A DNA stretch of 64,000 bases, taken from assembly GCA_009763385.1 (NCBI GenBank), contig CM019831.1:115107432-115171431 (forward strand). Direction: 5' to 3'. Of the stretch, positions 31,362-41,635 are shown piece after piece. Numbering within the stretch: position 1 is the stretch's first letter; every line of letters begins with the position of its first letter. The position numbers and the translations under genes are program-made. The notes beneath the pieces were generated by a model, which did no database searches, was not told the DNA's origin, and saw only the letters and a program-made list of their open reading frames with translations. Source of the DNA: Coix lacryma-jobi var. lacryma-jobi. Taxonomy: Eukaryota > Streptophyta > Magnoliopsida > Poales > Poaceae.

Positions 31362-31926
31362 GAAAGCTACAAGAACAAGTACAAGGGCAAGAAATATGAC
31401 TCATCTAGTGAAGATGAGAAGAAGAGTGAGAAGCCCTACAAGAAGGATGGCAAGAAGAAGAGGCAATACCACAAGAAAGGTGGCAAGGCTTACATTGTTG
31501 GTGATTGGCTCACCGACATTGACTCCTCCGGTGGCTCATCCAATGAAGATAGTGATGATGAGAAGGAGAAGGTGGCCACTCTAGTCATTGGGTCCTCTAC
31601 ACCACCACCGCCGCCGCCATCATCCTCTACACACCTATGCCTCATGGCTAAGGGTGACCGGAAGGTACAAAGTGATGATGACTCTAGTGATGATGATAGT
31701 GATGGTGAATTTGAGGCACCTTCTTATGATGAGCTTGTTGAATTGCTTAACAACTACACTAAAATCATAAGAAAGACTAGAGCTAAGAATGAAAGGCTTG
31801 TCCATGATAATGAATGTCTTGTTGAAAAATTCAAAAATGCTACACATGCTAGTGATGAGTTACTAAATGAACTTGCTACTATGTCATCTTTGCAAGATTG
31901 TTCCAATCCCATATCTGATGAAATCC
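31362..31926 (+). pseudogene. gag: Element E gag fragment (Sirevirus)
   Basis: About 170-185 residues are open: a Lys/Tyr-rich start (SYKNKYKGKKYDSSSEDEKK), AYIVGDWLTDIDSSGGSSNEDSDDE, a poly-Pro/Ser stretch, HLCLMAKGDRKVQSDDDSSDDDSD, then a coiled-coil-like YDELVELLNNYTKIIRKTRAK...ECLVEKFKNATHASDELL. These are typical of the Sirevirus gag region downstream of the first half. The left boundary is the end of B's LTR. On the right the frame runs without interruption into an Athila-like protein (from about 31927). The exact junction lies in 31862-31926. The rest of E gag, its protease and its integrase are missing. Confidence 0.8.
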
Positions 31927-32746
31927 ATAACCCAACTTTAAGGTTTATCCAGCGTTGGATGACCATCACTCTTTTCCCCCGTCTAGACGCACAACACATA
32001 AGCACTGAAGAACTAAGATTAATGTTTGCCTTAGTGAAGAAAATCCATGTTTCACCTGTAAAGCTCCTAGTTGAGTTTTGGCAAGGAGTGTTTGGTAGAG
32101 ATGACTCTATTGAGTTCACCTCTCTCATCACTCGCATTGCTGAGTCTTTAAACCTGCTAGATTCTCACCATGTAGAGTACCTGACACACCAAGGGGTGTG
32201 CTCGGGGAAGCATTTTTCGTGCATGCTCATATGCTTAAGAGAGGACCATGAGGTGGTCTCAAAATGGCTTACCGTGGCCATACAACTGTAGTCCCGCTAC
32301 CCAATAGCCGACTTCGGTTGCATACGGTCCGCCAACTAACCATTAACTTAGACCGAGAGGCAGCACGTCGAAGTTTTGCAGGGACGGACAGAACTCGTAC
32401 CAGGACACAAGCTGCCCAGTTTGAACAAGGCGGCACATCATATGGTGCTAGGGGAGATGTAGAAGAAGGTGATGAGGCCACGTCAAGTGCAATGCAGATT
32501 TCAAGTTCTGACGGACGGCCACCACGACCATCCCGCACTCAAAGTGCGCGATCCTCCTTCTCAGGAGATTTTCGCGGGATGCGTCAGCAACTGGATGAAC
32601 TCACCAGCGGGATTGGAGAGCTGCGCATTGAACAAGGTATCACAAGAACTAACGCAGCTCAAAATAGAGAGTTTATACAGGCAATGCAGGATGAGGAAGC
32701 CAAACAGTGGGCAGCTTGGTGGGTTCATCCACCACCAAGCCATTAG
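31927..32746 (+). pseudogene. Element H Athila-type 3' ORF (putative plant transposon protein domain)
   Basis: First frame (to 32291): LRFIQRWMTITLFPRLDAQH, ELRLMFALVKKIHVSPVKLLVEFW, EFTSLITRIAESLNLL, and LTHQGVCSGKHF. This resembles the conserved domain of the downstream ORF in Athila-type elements. A second frame (about 32264-32746) continues with RLHTVRQLTINLDREAARRSF and an Arg/Ser-rich segment. A helical MRQQLDELTSGIGELRIEQGI part follows, then the C-terminus (AAWWVHPPPSH-stop). A frame change near 32264-32291 breaks it. The N-terminus is lost at the junction with E gag. The function of this ORF in Athila elements is not established. Confidence 0.6.
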
Positions 32747-34174
32747 CAAAAAGCAAGCTTGGGGGAGGTTCCCTCCCCCACGAAGGTAAGTTTTTATTTA
32801 TGCATCTGCATCCTTGTTTATTTATGCATTCCATGCATGTTTATTTTCTTTAGAAATAAATAAATAAACTCCCACATATAATTAAAAACAACAAAAATAT
32901 TTCTCTTCATGTATGTTTCATACATGTTTACTCTTCCTGATATGATGAATAGTTGCTCTGTTAATGTTTCTCTAGTATCTAGTCTACAACTTAATATTTC
33001 TCTGAGCATGGATCAGTTAGCTCGCATGAAACCATCATGAGCCTAAAACTTTGTGGGTAGAAAAAAGCTATGACTAAGTCTAAGTTGTTGTGAGATAAGA
33101 TATAGCTAAGATAAGAGTTGCTATATATTGTTTCCACCTGTTGAATTATCGGAGTTTTATTTTAAATGGTGAAAAACCTTTCTGTTCCTCAATGGTGATG
33201 AAATTCCTACCATAGCCATATATACCCTTTCATGACATAAGCCTTTCTATAAAAGCAACTTGCTTTGTGTTGAGTCTTGTCAAGTCTTGTTGACCCTTGT
33301 TGAGAGACTTATCATGCTCCCAAGATCAAGATCACGTACACTCCACATATACACGCCGCTTCTACACTAGAAGTGCGCAAAAACATGCCTTTCATATTCA
33401 CCAAATAAATACTCCATGTTCGAAAAGAATGATCTCTCTAGTTTAGTCTGTTAGAAGAGATAAAGGCTATACAAAAGTATGAGAAAAAAAATATGGACAC
33501 ATGAAGGTCCAAAGTATTGAAAAAAAGAAAGGAAAAGATGAGCATGTAGAGCTCATAAATAAAAAGAGTTATAATAGCCATGTATCAAAAGAATAAGTGT
33601 TAGGAAGAGATCAAATCAACTAAAGGAGTATAAATACCATGTATCACACACATGCACATCTTGATCTAAGAGTATGACACTTCTCTCCTTGTATCCAAGC
33701 TTTGACTTGACAACATATGCAAGGTAAGTATGCTACATCTTTTACCCCTACCAAGCTCTACATAGGCCTTATTAGAAGTAGAATGAAAAGAAGGCAACTT
33801 TACACATATGCCTTGGTGAGGAACCATACACCATATGAGTGACATGAGAGTACCATATGAGGAACATTAAGTTTTCTTTGAAAAATGCAAAACCTTCGGT
33901 ATGCAAACTTGTGTGAAGCAAGAAAAATGGTACTCAAATCAAAAGTTGTTCTATCTCTCAACTGCTCAAGACAAAGGAAAAGGCTACAAGCCCCATGAAG
34001 GACTATGGTAATATGGGTAAGTTTTCAATATTGCTAACTTTTCCATTCAAAAGAGAAGTACTTTGTTGTATACATGATACTCTTGAAATGTTAAACATAG
34101 TAGCAACTCCTGATCCACCGAGGCTAAGCTTACTATTTGCTCGGGACGAGCAAAGGTTAAGCTTGGGGGATTCT
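32747..34174 (+). other. 3' non-coding region of H with two AGCTTGGGGG tracts and hairpins
   Basis: No gene. An internal tract with a perfect 8-bp hairpin GGGGGAGG-ttc-CCTCCCCC (32761-32779) is followed by GAAGGTAAGT, a 5'-splice-like site. The terminal part has hairpin TTTGCTCG-gga-CGAGCAAA (34136-34154), then AAGCTTGGGGGATTCT as plus-strand primer against the LTR. Between lies A/T-rich sequence with no long frame. Element I has the same layout at 38127-39828. Confidence 0.75.
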
Positions 34175-34273
34175 TGTTGACGGTGGAATATTACCAAACT
34201 AGTACACCTAAAACCCCGTCAACAAGCTCGGTATTAAGGAAGAATAACATGGCATGAACATACTTTTATCAAT
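34175..34273 (+). repeat. 3' LTR of H, left part
   Basis: Begins TGTTGACGGTGGAATATTACC after the polypurine tract and is interrupted by element I at the duplicated TCAAT (34269-34273). It continues at 41636. Confidence 0.85.
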
Positions 34274-36059
34274 TGTTGATGGTCCTTAAACACCTGTTTT
34301 ACCATCAACATTTGACCCTAAAATCCACCAAAAAGGCATGAAATGTAGTCAAATAGGTTTCAAACTAACCAAATTCCACATGTCCATAGAATTTTATTTG
34401 AATGCAGGATTTGAACCAAATTTGAACATATGGACCCACCAGAGGCCAAGCCCACTCAGTAGGGCCCAAATGGGCCTAAGGGGGGTGGCGCCCGCCACTT
34501 GGGTTGGCCCAAGTTCCACCCCTGCCACGTCACCGATCCGTGTGACCTCCCCAAGGCCAAATCTTGGCCCTTGGTCACTAGGTCAGTGGCATCGGACGGC
34601 TCAGGATGAAGTGGCGTGGATCAAGGCTGAATGGCGGTTACTCAGACATGCAACCGACTTCCAAACCGCCTTGGACAACCACCTGGAGGCCGTAGGATCA
34701 AAGACGGTGCATCCAGCGGCCAGGAGACTGGCGGCCGCCAGTAGGGGGTGGCGCCCGCCACCTGACCTAACCCTAGGTCGGTTGGCTGCCCCCTATAAGT
34801 ACCCCCCTCACTCCTCAAGACTATAAATACCCCCCTGAGGCATCAGTACCGTACCAACACAACACAAGAGAAGCAAAGCAAGTAGAAGCAAGCAAGTGAG
34901 AGCTCAGAGAGCTTAGGCAAGTAGGTAGCTAGTAGAGCAAGGCATCTTTGCCCTCGCGGTAGCGCTGCTCAGGCTTAGCTCAAGAGTAGAGGCGTGCGAG
35001 TGATCGGTTCTGGAGCTGGGAAGAGTCTTCCTTCATCTCCAGTTCAGGTTTTGCTCTTGTATCTCAAGCACTTTACTATATTCTAGTTCATCATTTCAAG
35101 TATTACTTTATTCTACTTATCAGTATTGAGTGGTATACTTGATTGATTGCTTGAGTGCCTAGCTATCCTACAGTTCAATTCACTTAGCCATAGTAGTTAA
35201 TCTCTAGTGTGCTTAGTGATTGATCTTTGTCAATAGGTTGCTTAGGGTAGTGTTTATCTTATTAAGTCAAGTATTTGCTCTGACGTCCACAAGGGTGTCT
35301 CTATTCAAAGCTAGGTTAGAGATAGTTAGAATATAATTAAGCGTGGTGCTTAGTTATAGACTTACCTTCAGATACGGCTGGACCCCGGATAGCTGTGGTA
35401 GCAAGCAGGTGGTGACAGCCCTGTGCGCCTTGAATTCCACCACGTAGTTGGCCCAGTTTAACAGTAAGGCTCGTTGTGCTAGCGTTCAACTAAGTAAGTG
35501 GTAAAGGCTAGTACGCCTCGATACTTGACAAGATAGGAATAAAACTATACTCAACTTAGTTGCTTTATTGTCTTTTGCCTGCCTTGCTTCGTAACTATCT
35601 TGCTTCGTAGTTATCTTGCTCTGTGGTTATCTAGGAGTAGTTAGTAGATAGTAGTTAGTAATTAGTTAGTTATCCTTTAGTTACCCCTTATCTACCTATC
35701 CATCCGCCTTACCTTAGCCATCCATTTCATCCTTACCTATCCACCCGCATATTCTTTCTAGCCTTCCATCCCCTCTTACTTTCTCCCCTTTTTTCCTTTC
35801 TCTTTTCTTCGACTCTCATCCCTTCCTTGACTTGACTCAAACACCACCCTAGCCTTCCCTTGGGATCAAATAAATCGACACCTGGTACTCCCAGGCGAAG
35901 TGCTACTACGATAGTTCTGTGCGCTTGCAGAATCTCCTCCTGGTAGATTGCATTCTCGCTAGCTAGCTCCTACTAGTGTCGGCACTGACAACTCCGCTTG
36001 GCATTAGTAGATAGCTACTTTAGTTACCCTATCCTAGGTGTAGCTAAGAACTACCAACA
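34274..36059 (+). repeat. 5' LTR of I
   Basis: 1786 bases. GTGGCGCCCGCCAC palindromes lie at 34485-34498 and 34748-34761. Two TATA-like boxes, TATAAGTA (34794-34801) and TATAAATA (34822-34829), arise from a short tandem duplication absent from the 3' LTR. It ends ACTACCAACA. Confidence 0.93.
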
Positions 36060-36067
36060 AGCATTTC

Positions 36068-36084
36068 TGGCGCCGTTGTCGGGG
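36068..36084 (+). promoter_or_regulatory. Primer binding site of I (tRNA-Asp type)
   Basis: TGGCGCCGTTGTCGGGG starts eight bases after the 5' LTR. It fits the TGGCGCCGTTGCCGG-type sites known for Athila/Tat elements, ascribed to tRNA-Asp, with one variant base. Confidence 0.75.
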
Positions 36085-36243
36085 AAGGCAATCGGTGTGT
36101 CGGTTGAGTCCGTGTCGAATTTATCTTTGCTTAAGCTCCTGCTTAGCGAATCCCATCTTACCCCATTCTTTCTTTCCTTAGTTCTTCTTATCTTTTTCCT
36201 TCATATTCTTCAACTTCTTTCTTTCTTATCTCATTCTATCTTC

Positions 36244-37755
36244 ATGATGGCCAATAAGACCATTCATGAATTTTCTGCTCCTTCTGTCGCTAATGTAGCG
36301 ATAGGACCAGACGTGATCGATGCCAACCTCAATTTTGAGTTGAAACCGGCTCTGATCATGATAGTCCAAGCTAGCCCGTTCTGTGGCAAGGCTCATGAGG
36401 ATGCCAATGCTCACCTCCAACAATTTTTGGAGATCGATTTGCGGCACCTTCACCATTAAGGGGATAACCCAAGAAGCCATCCGTCTTCGTCTCTTTCCTT
36501 TCTCTTTGCTAGGAAAAGCGAAGCAATGGTTCTACACCGATCGCAATGCTGTAGACACATGGGACAAGTGTTCCAATGCTTTTCTCGCCAAATTCTTTCC
36601 GATGGGCAAGAAGAATGCTCTTCGCAACAAAATCTCCAGCTTTACGCAACAAGCCGAGGAATCTATTCCCGAGGCTTGGGAGAGGTTGCAAGAGTATGTC
36701 GCCGTTTGTCCACACCATGGTATGGAGGACTGGCTATTGATCCAGAACTTCTACCATGGCCTAACCCCACTCTCTAGAAGCCATTTGGATGCCGCCGCCG
36801 GCGATGCATTCTTTTCTTTGAATGTTGCAGATGCTAAGGCTCTCATAGAGAAGATGGTGTCGAACCAAGGATGGAATGACGAGAGACTGCAGCCCCGTAA
36901 GCGAGGTATGCATTCCCTTAAGGAGGCCGACATGATCGTGGCCAAGATGGACCTGCTGGCAAAGAAGCTAGACAGCTGTGAGAAGATGAACCAACAAGAC
37001 AGTGTCCAATCTCTGGAATCCTACATGACTTGTGAAGTCTGTGGAGAAACCGGACATTCTGGGAGCCATTGCCCGAGCTACATGAAGATTTGAACTTCAT
37101 CAACAACAACAACGGTTTCCGTCAACAGAATCAAGGATGGAATCAGCCTGCAAATTCTCAAGGTAACAATTCATTCCCCTGCTCTAATTTTCATAATTCT
37201 GATGATTTCTCGTTCTTAAAGAATCTAGTCTACTCTCAAGGTAGAACTACTGAATTCTTGAATAAGAAATTAATGTCGAATGATAAAACCCTTGAGAATA
37301 TAAATGCTAAATTGGAAGATTTCTCATCTGCTCTGAAAAATCAATTAAGCTTTAATAAGATGTTAGAAACTCAATTAGCTCAACTTGCTGCTATCATACC
37401 ATCTTTTGAATCTGGCAAAATTCCTGCTAAACCTGACATGGAAACTGCTAATATGGTTGAAATAAAATATTTTAACTATTATGAAGATCAAACCATGACT
37501 GTTAAAAAGGGTGATCCTGGTAGTCCCATAATTAGATGCTCAATCTTTGGTGAAGTCTTTAAAAATGTCATGTGTGATTTAGGATCGAGTGTGAACATTA
37601 TATCTAAAGATTTCTATGAAAACTCGTTCTTTCCACTCATGTCATCCACATCTGCCTATGTTGTGCTAGCTGATCAATCCACTTGCTATGTAGAAGGAAT
37701 AGTTAATGACTTACCTGTTCATATTAGAGGTTCTATGTTCCTGCTGATTTCATAA
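36244..37755 (+). pseudogene. gag: Element I gag and protease N-part, frameshifted
   Basis: Starts MMANKTIHEF (36244). After AHLQQFLEI a four-base insertion (near 36437) moves the frame. The gag core follows: IRLRLFPFSLLGKAKQWFY, FLAKFFPMGKKNALRNKI, then the FYHGLTPLSRSHLDAAAGDAFF part. The zinc knuckle CEVCGETGHSGSHC (C-x2-C-x4-H-x4-C) ends just before a one-base loss (near 37073). The third piece (37069-37755) runs NFINNNNGFRQQNQGW, helical LSFNKMLETQLAQLAAII, then the protease catalytic stretch VMCDLGSSVNIISKDF (about 37567-37614; DLGSS for the usual DLGAS). Gag would package RNA and protease would cleave Gag. Three small indels break an otherwise clear reading. Confidence 0.85.
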
Positions 37756-38126
37756 TACTAGATATGGGGAATAGGAAAGATGTGCCTCTAATCTTAGGTA
37801 GACCCTTCTTGAATACTGTTAATGCTTGCATATATGTGGGGAGTGGTAAAATACAAATGACATTAGGAGGGAGGAAGGAAATATCCTCCTTCTCTCGTGG
37901 TCCTGCATATGCCGCTAACATGCAGGAAGCAGAACCCGTTCGTACCAAGAAGAGGCGCCCAAGAACAGGGTGGAGCAGAAAGAGAGAACCACCTCCTCCT
38001 AAGTTGTGTGATTCACATAACAAAGGAGAGGTGCCAAAAGAAGAAGAACCAGATGGAGTACTGAGAGAAAAAGTGCCCAAGGAAGAAGAAGACCCACCGG
38101 ATAAGGATGAAACTCCATGGACCTAA
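37751..38126 (+). pseudogene. Element I protease C-part and basic/acidic tail
   Basis: After another small indel near 37740 the protease continues as DFIILDMGNRKDVPLILGRPF. ILGRPFLNT is the conserved flap/C-terminal motif of gypsy proteases. Then come SRGPAYAANMQ, a basic KKRRPRTGWSRKRE and a Lys/Glu/Pro-rich tail ending ETPWT-stop. In autonomous Athila-type elements RT would follow; here the frame simply stops and non-coding sequence begins. Confidence 0.75.
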
Positions 38127-39828
38127 GGTATGGTTTTACTTTTAATTTTTCCCTTCAATTTTCCCTTTTCGAATAAATAACATATGTCATGCATGTAACT
38201 AAAAAAATAAGCTATCATTAGTTATATGCATAGGTATATGTTAACTTAGTTAGAACAATAAAATATCAAAATAGGATAGTTTCCTTTTCACAACATTACA
38301 TAGTTTCCCTTTTAATAAAATGAGAACAAGAGCTCCGACCGAGAAAGAAGAAGGCCCTTCACCAAGCAAGAAGCCAGCTTGGGGGAGACTCCCGCTCCAA
38401 TAAGGTATGTCTCAAGCCTACACTTTACATTCAGTTCTTAAATTCTATATCTTTTGAATGTCACATGCTTGCCAAAATAACCATTCCATGAATAAAATTG
38501 ATAAAATCTGCTTAAACAAGTTGAAACCTGAATAAGATTTGAAATATGTCATGCAAATGCTATTGTTATGGTTTGAATAACTGGTCTTATCTAAGTTGTA
38601 GCTTTTGTGGGTTGCACATGCTTAAACTGAAATCATGCTTAGTGAATAAAGTTAGTAAGAAATGGAGTAATTCTTTAAACTTGTTAAGGTGAAATTAGGA
38701 CCTAATCTGGAGGATTTTTAAAAAAATTATGAAAACCTTGCTAAAAGTTCCTCCTAGATTTTATCCCATCCCACCACTAGCCAAATATTTGTTAGTCATT
38801 AGTCAAAACTACAAAGAGCTTTGTTTGTGTTGAGCTTTGTTAGACCTCATAGATCTTAGTAGAGAAGCTTATCATATCTTTTGAATCAAGATTCACGCAC
38901 ACCCACCATAATTTGCCTACTTTCCACTTTGGAAGTTTGCAACCACCAAATAAATTGCTTATTCTCTATACCAGAGATATGCAATACCCTGCCAAACATC
39001 CCATTGCTAGCCTTATGCTTATTCCTACCCTGGGAATAAGCATTTCTCCCTCTTCCCTTTTTCATTTCAAAATCCTTTCCTATAGATGTCTGGGGAAATC
39101 TAGAGCTAAAAGAGAGAGAAAAAAAATGAGCAAAGTAGCTCAAGAAAGGACTATGTCCTAAAAAAAAGTGAGCAAAGTAGCTCAAGAGAGGACTATGTCC
39201 TAAGAAAATGTGAGGACACATCTTTTGTCTACTCACTATGTATCCAAAAAAAGAGAGAGAGAGAGAGAATTATCATTAGCTCTAGACCCAGAAATTGACT
39301 AGGAAGGATTACGAAATATCTCTCTATACACTTCCACATAACCACACATGCACATCTTGATCAATTTTTATGATTTGCTGCTCCTTATGATCTGAGTGTC
39401 TAGCTTAGCAATAAGCATCAGGCAATTTGCTCATGATTCTTAGCCTACCTATAACTCCACATATCATTCTTTAGAAATAGGAGAGGCTACATTTTGGCCT
39501 AAGTGAGGATTTAAACACCATTGAGTGATTGAGTGAATCTTGAGGACTTAAGCAAGTTGTTATCTTTTGAAAACCTTGAAAAACCTCCAGACAGAATCCT
39601 AGTCAAACCTAAGCAAGATAAAAGTTTCCTATCTACTGCTTTATTTCACTCTTGCATGTTTGAAGTGAAAAGCTATAAGCCCCACATTGCTATGATTAAT
39701 GATATATGCTAAGTTATTTCTCACTATACAATATGCACTTGCAGACATCTTAAGTTGCTATCCATTTCATGCTCATGCTTAAACCGCATTGTTGCTCGAG
39801 GACGAGCAACATGTTAGCTTGGGGGAGC
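38127..39828 (+). other. 3' non-coding region of I with polypurine tracts and hairpin
   Basis: No gene. An internal AGCTTGGGGGAG...CCCGCTCC element (38377-38398) is followed by AAGGTATGT (38402-38410), parallel to H. Three imperfect copies of 'gagcaaagtagctcaaga(ga)ggactatgtcct' lie at about 39127-39205. The end holds hairpin TGTTGCTCG-agga-CGAGCAACA (39789-39810), then TTAGCTTGGGGGAGCT as plus-strand primer at the LTR. Confidence 0.75.
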
Positions 39829-41630
39829 TTGTTGATGGTCCTTAAACACCTATTTTACCATCAACATTTGACCCTAAAATCCACTAAAAAGGCAAAATGT
39901 AGTCAAATAGGTTTCAAACTAACCAAATTCCACATGTCCATAGAATTTTATTTGAATGCAGGATTTGAACCAAATTTGGACATATGGACCCACCAGAGGC
40001 CAAGCCCACTCAGCAGGGCCCAAATGGGCCTAAGGGGGTGGCGCCCGCCACCCCTAGGTGGCGCCCGCCACCTCTAAGTGGCGCCCGCCACTTGGGTTGG
40101 CCCAAGTTCCACTCCCTGCCACGTCACCGATCCGTGTGACCTCCCCAAGGCCAAATCTTGGCCCTTGGTCACTAGGTCAGTGGCATCGGACGGCTCAGGA
40201 TGAAGTGGCGTGGATCAAGGCTGAATGGCGGTTACTCAGACATGCAACCGACTTCCAAACCGCCTTGGACAACCACCTGGAGGCCGTAGGATCAAAGACG
40301 GTGCATCCAGCGGCCAGGAGACTGGCGGCCACCAGTAGGGGGTGGCGCCCGCCACCTGACCTAACCCTAGGTCGGTTGGCTGCCCCCTATAAGTACCCCC
40401 CTGAGGCATCAGTACCGTACCAACACAACACAAGAGAAGCAAAGCAAGTAGAAGCAAGCAAGTGAGAGCTCAGAGGGCTTAGGCAAGTAGGTAGCTAGTA
40501 GAGCAAGGCATCTTTGCCCTCGCGGTAGCGCTGCTCAAGGCTTAGCTCAAGAGTAGAGGCGTGCGAGTGATCGGTTCTGGAGCTGGGAAGAGTCTTCCTT
40601 CATCTCCAGTTCAGGTTTTGCTCTTGTATCTCAAGCACTTTACTATATTCTAGTTCATCATTTCAAGTATTACTTTATTCTACTTATCAGTATTGAGTGG
40701 GTATACTTGATTGATTGCTTGAGTGCCTAGCTATCCTACAGTTCAATTCACTTAGCCATAGTAGTTAATGTCTAGTGTGCTTAGTGATTGATCTTTGCCA
40801 ATAGGTTGCTTAGTTAGTTTAGTGTTTATCTTATTAAGTCAAGTATTTGCTCTGACGTCTGCAAGGGTGTCTCTATTCAAAGCTATGGTAGAGATAGTTA
40901 GAATATAATTAAGCGTGGTGCTTAGTTATAGACTTACCTTCAGATACGGCTAGACCCCCGGATAGCTGTGGTAGCAAGCAGGTGGTGACAGCCCTGTGTG
41001 CCTTGAATTCCACCACGTAGTTGGCCCAGTTTAACAATAAGGCTCGTTGTGCTAGCGTTCAACCTAAGTAAGTGGTAAAGGCTAGTACGCCGCGATACTT
41101 GACAAGATAGGAATAAAACTATACTCAACTTAGTTGCTTTATTGTCTTTTGCCTGCCTTGCTTCGTAACTATCTTGCTTCGTAGTTATCTTGCTCTATGG
41201 CTATCTAGGAGTAGTTAGTAGATAGTAGTTAGTAATTAGTTAGTTATCCTTTAGTTACCCCTTATCTACCTATCCATCCGCCTTACCTTAGCCATCCATT
41301 TCATCCTTACCTATCCACCCGCATATTCTTTCTAGCCTTCCATCCCCTCTTACTTTCTCCCCTTTTTCTCCTTTCTCTTTTCTTCGACTTCATCCCTTCC
41401 TTGACTCGACTCATACCACCCTAGCCTTCTCTTGGGATCAATAAATCGACACCTGGTACTCCCAGGCGAAGTGCTACTATGATAGTTCTGTGCGCTTGCA
41501 GAATCTCCTCCTGGTAGATTGCATTCTCGCTAGCTAGCTCCTACTAGTGTCGGGACTGACAACCCCGCTTGGCATTAGTAGATAGCTACTTTAGTTACCC
41601 TATCCTAGGTGTAGCTAAGAACTACCAACA
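39829..41630 (+). repeat. 3' LTR of I
   Basis: 1802 bases. It has three spaced GTGGCGCCCGCCAC words at about 40039-40092, where the 5' LTR has one, plus one at about 40343. It has a single TATAAGTA (40388-40395). Otherwise it aligns closely with 34274-36059. Confidence 0.93.
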
Positions 41631-41635
41631 TCAAT

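Larger units (their letters stand above)
34274..41630 (+). mobile_element. Element I: non-autonomous Athila-like element (gag-protease only)
   Basis: Two LTRs (34274-36059, 39829-41630; TGTTGATGG...ACCAACA) flanked by perfect TCAAT duplications (34269-34273, 41631-41635). There is a tRNA-Asp-like primer site at 36068, and gag and protease coding remains end at 38126. A 1.7-kb non-coding 3' region with hairpin and polypurine tract follows. No trace of RT, RNase H or integrase is visible, so it would have depended on another element for replication. Confidence 0.92.

Noticed and set aside
36060..36090. tRNA gene remnant at the TGGCGCCGTT site
   Set aside because: Only the 3'-end complement is present, directly after an LTR; it is a primer binding site.
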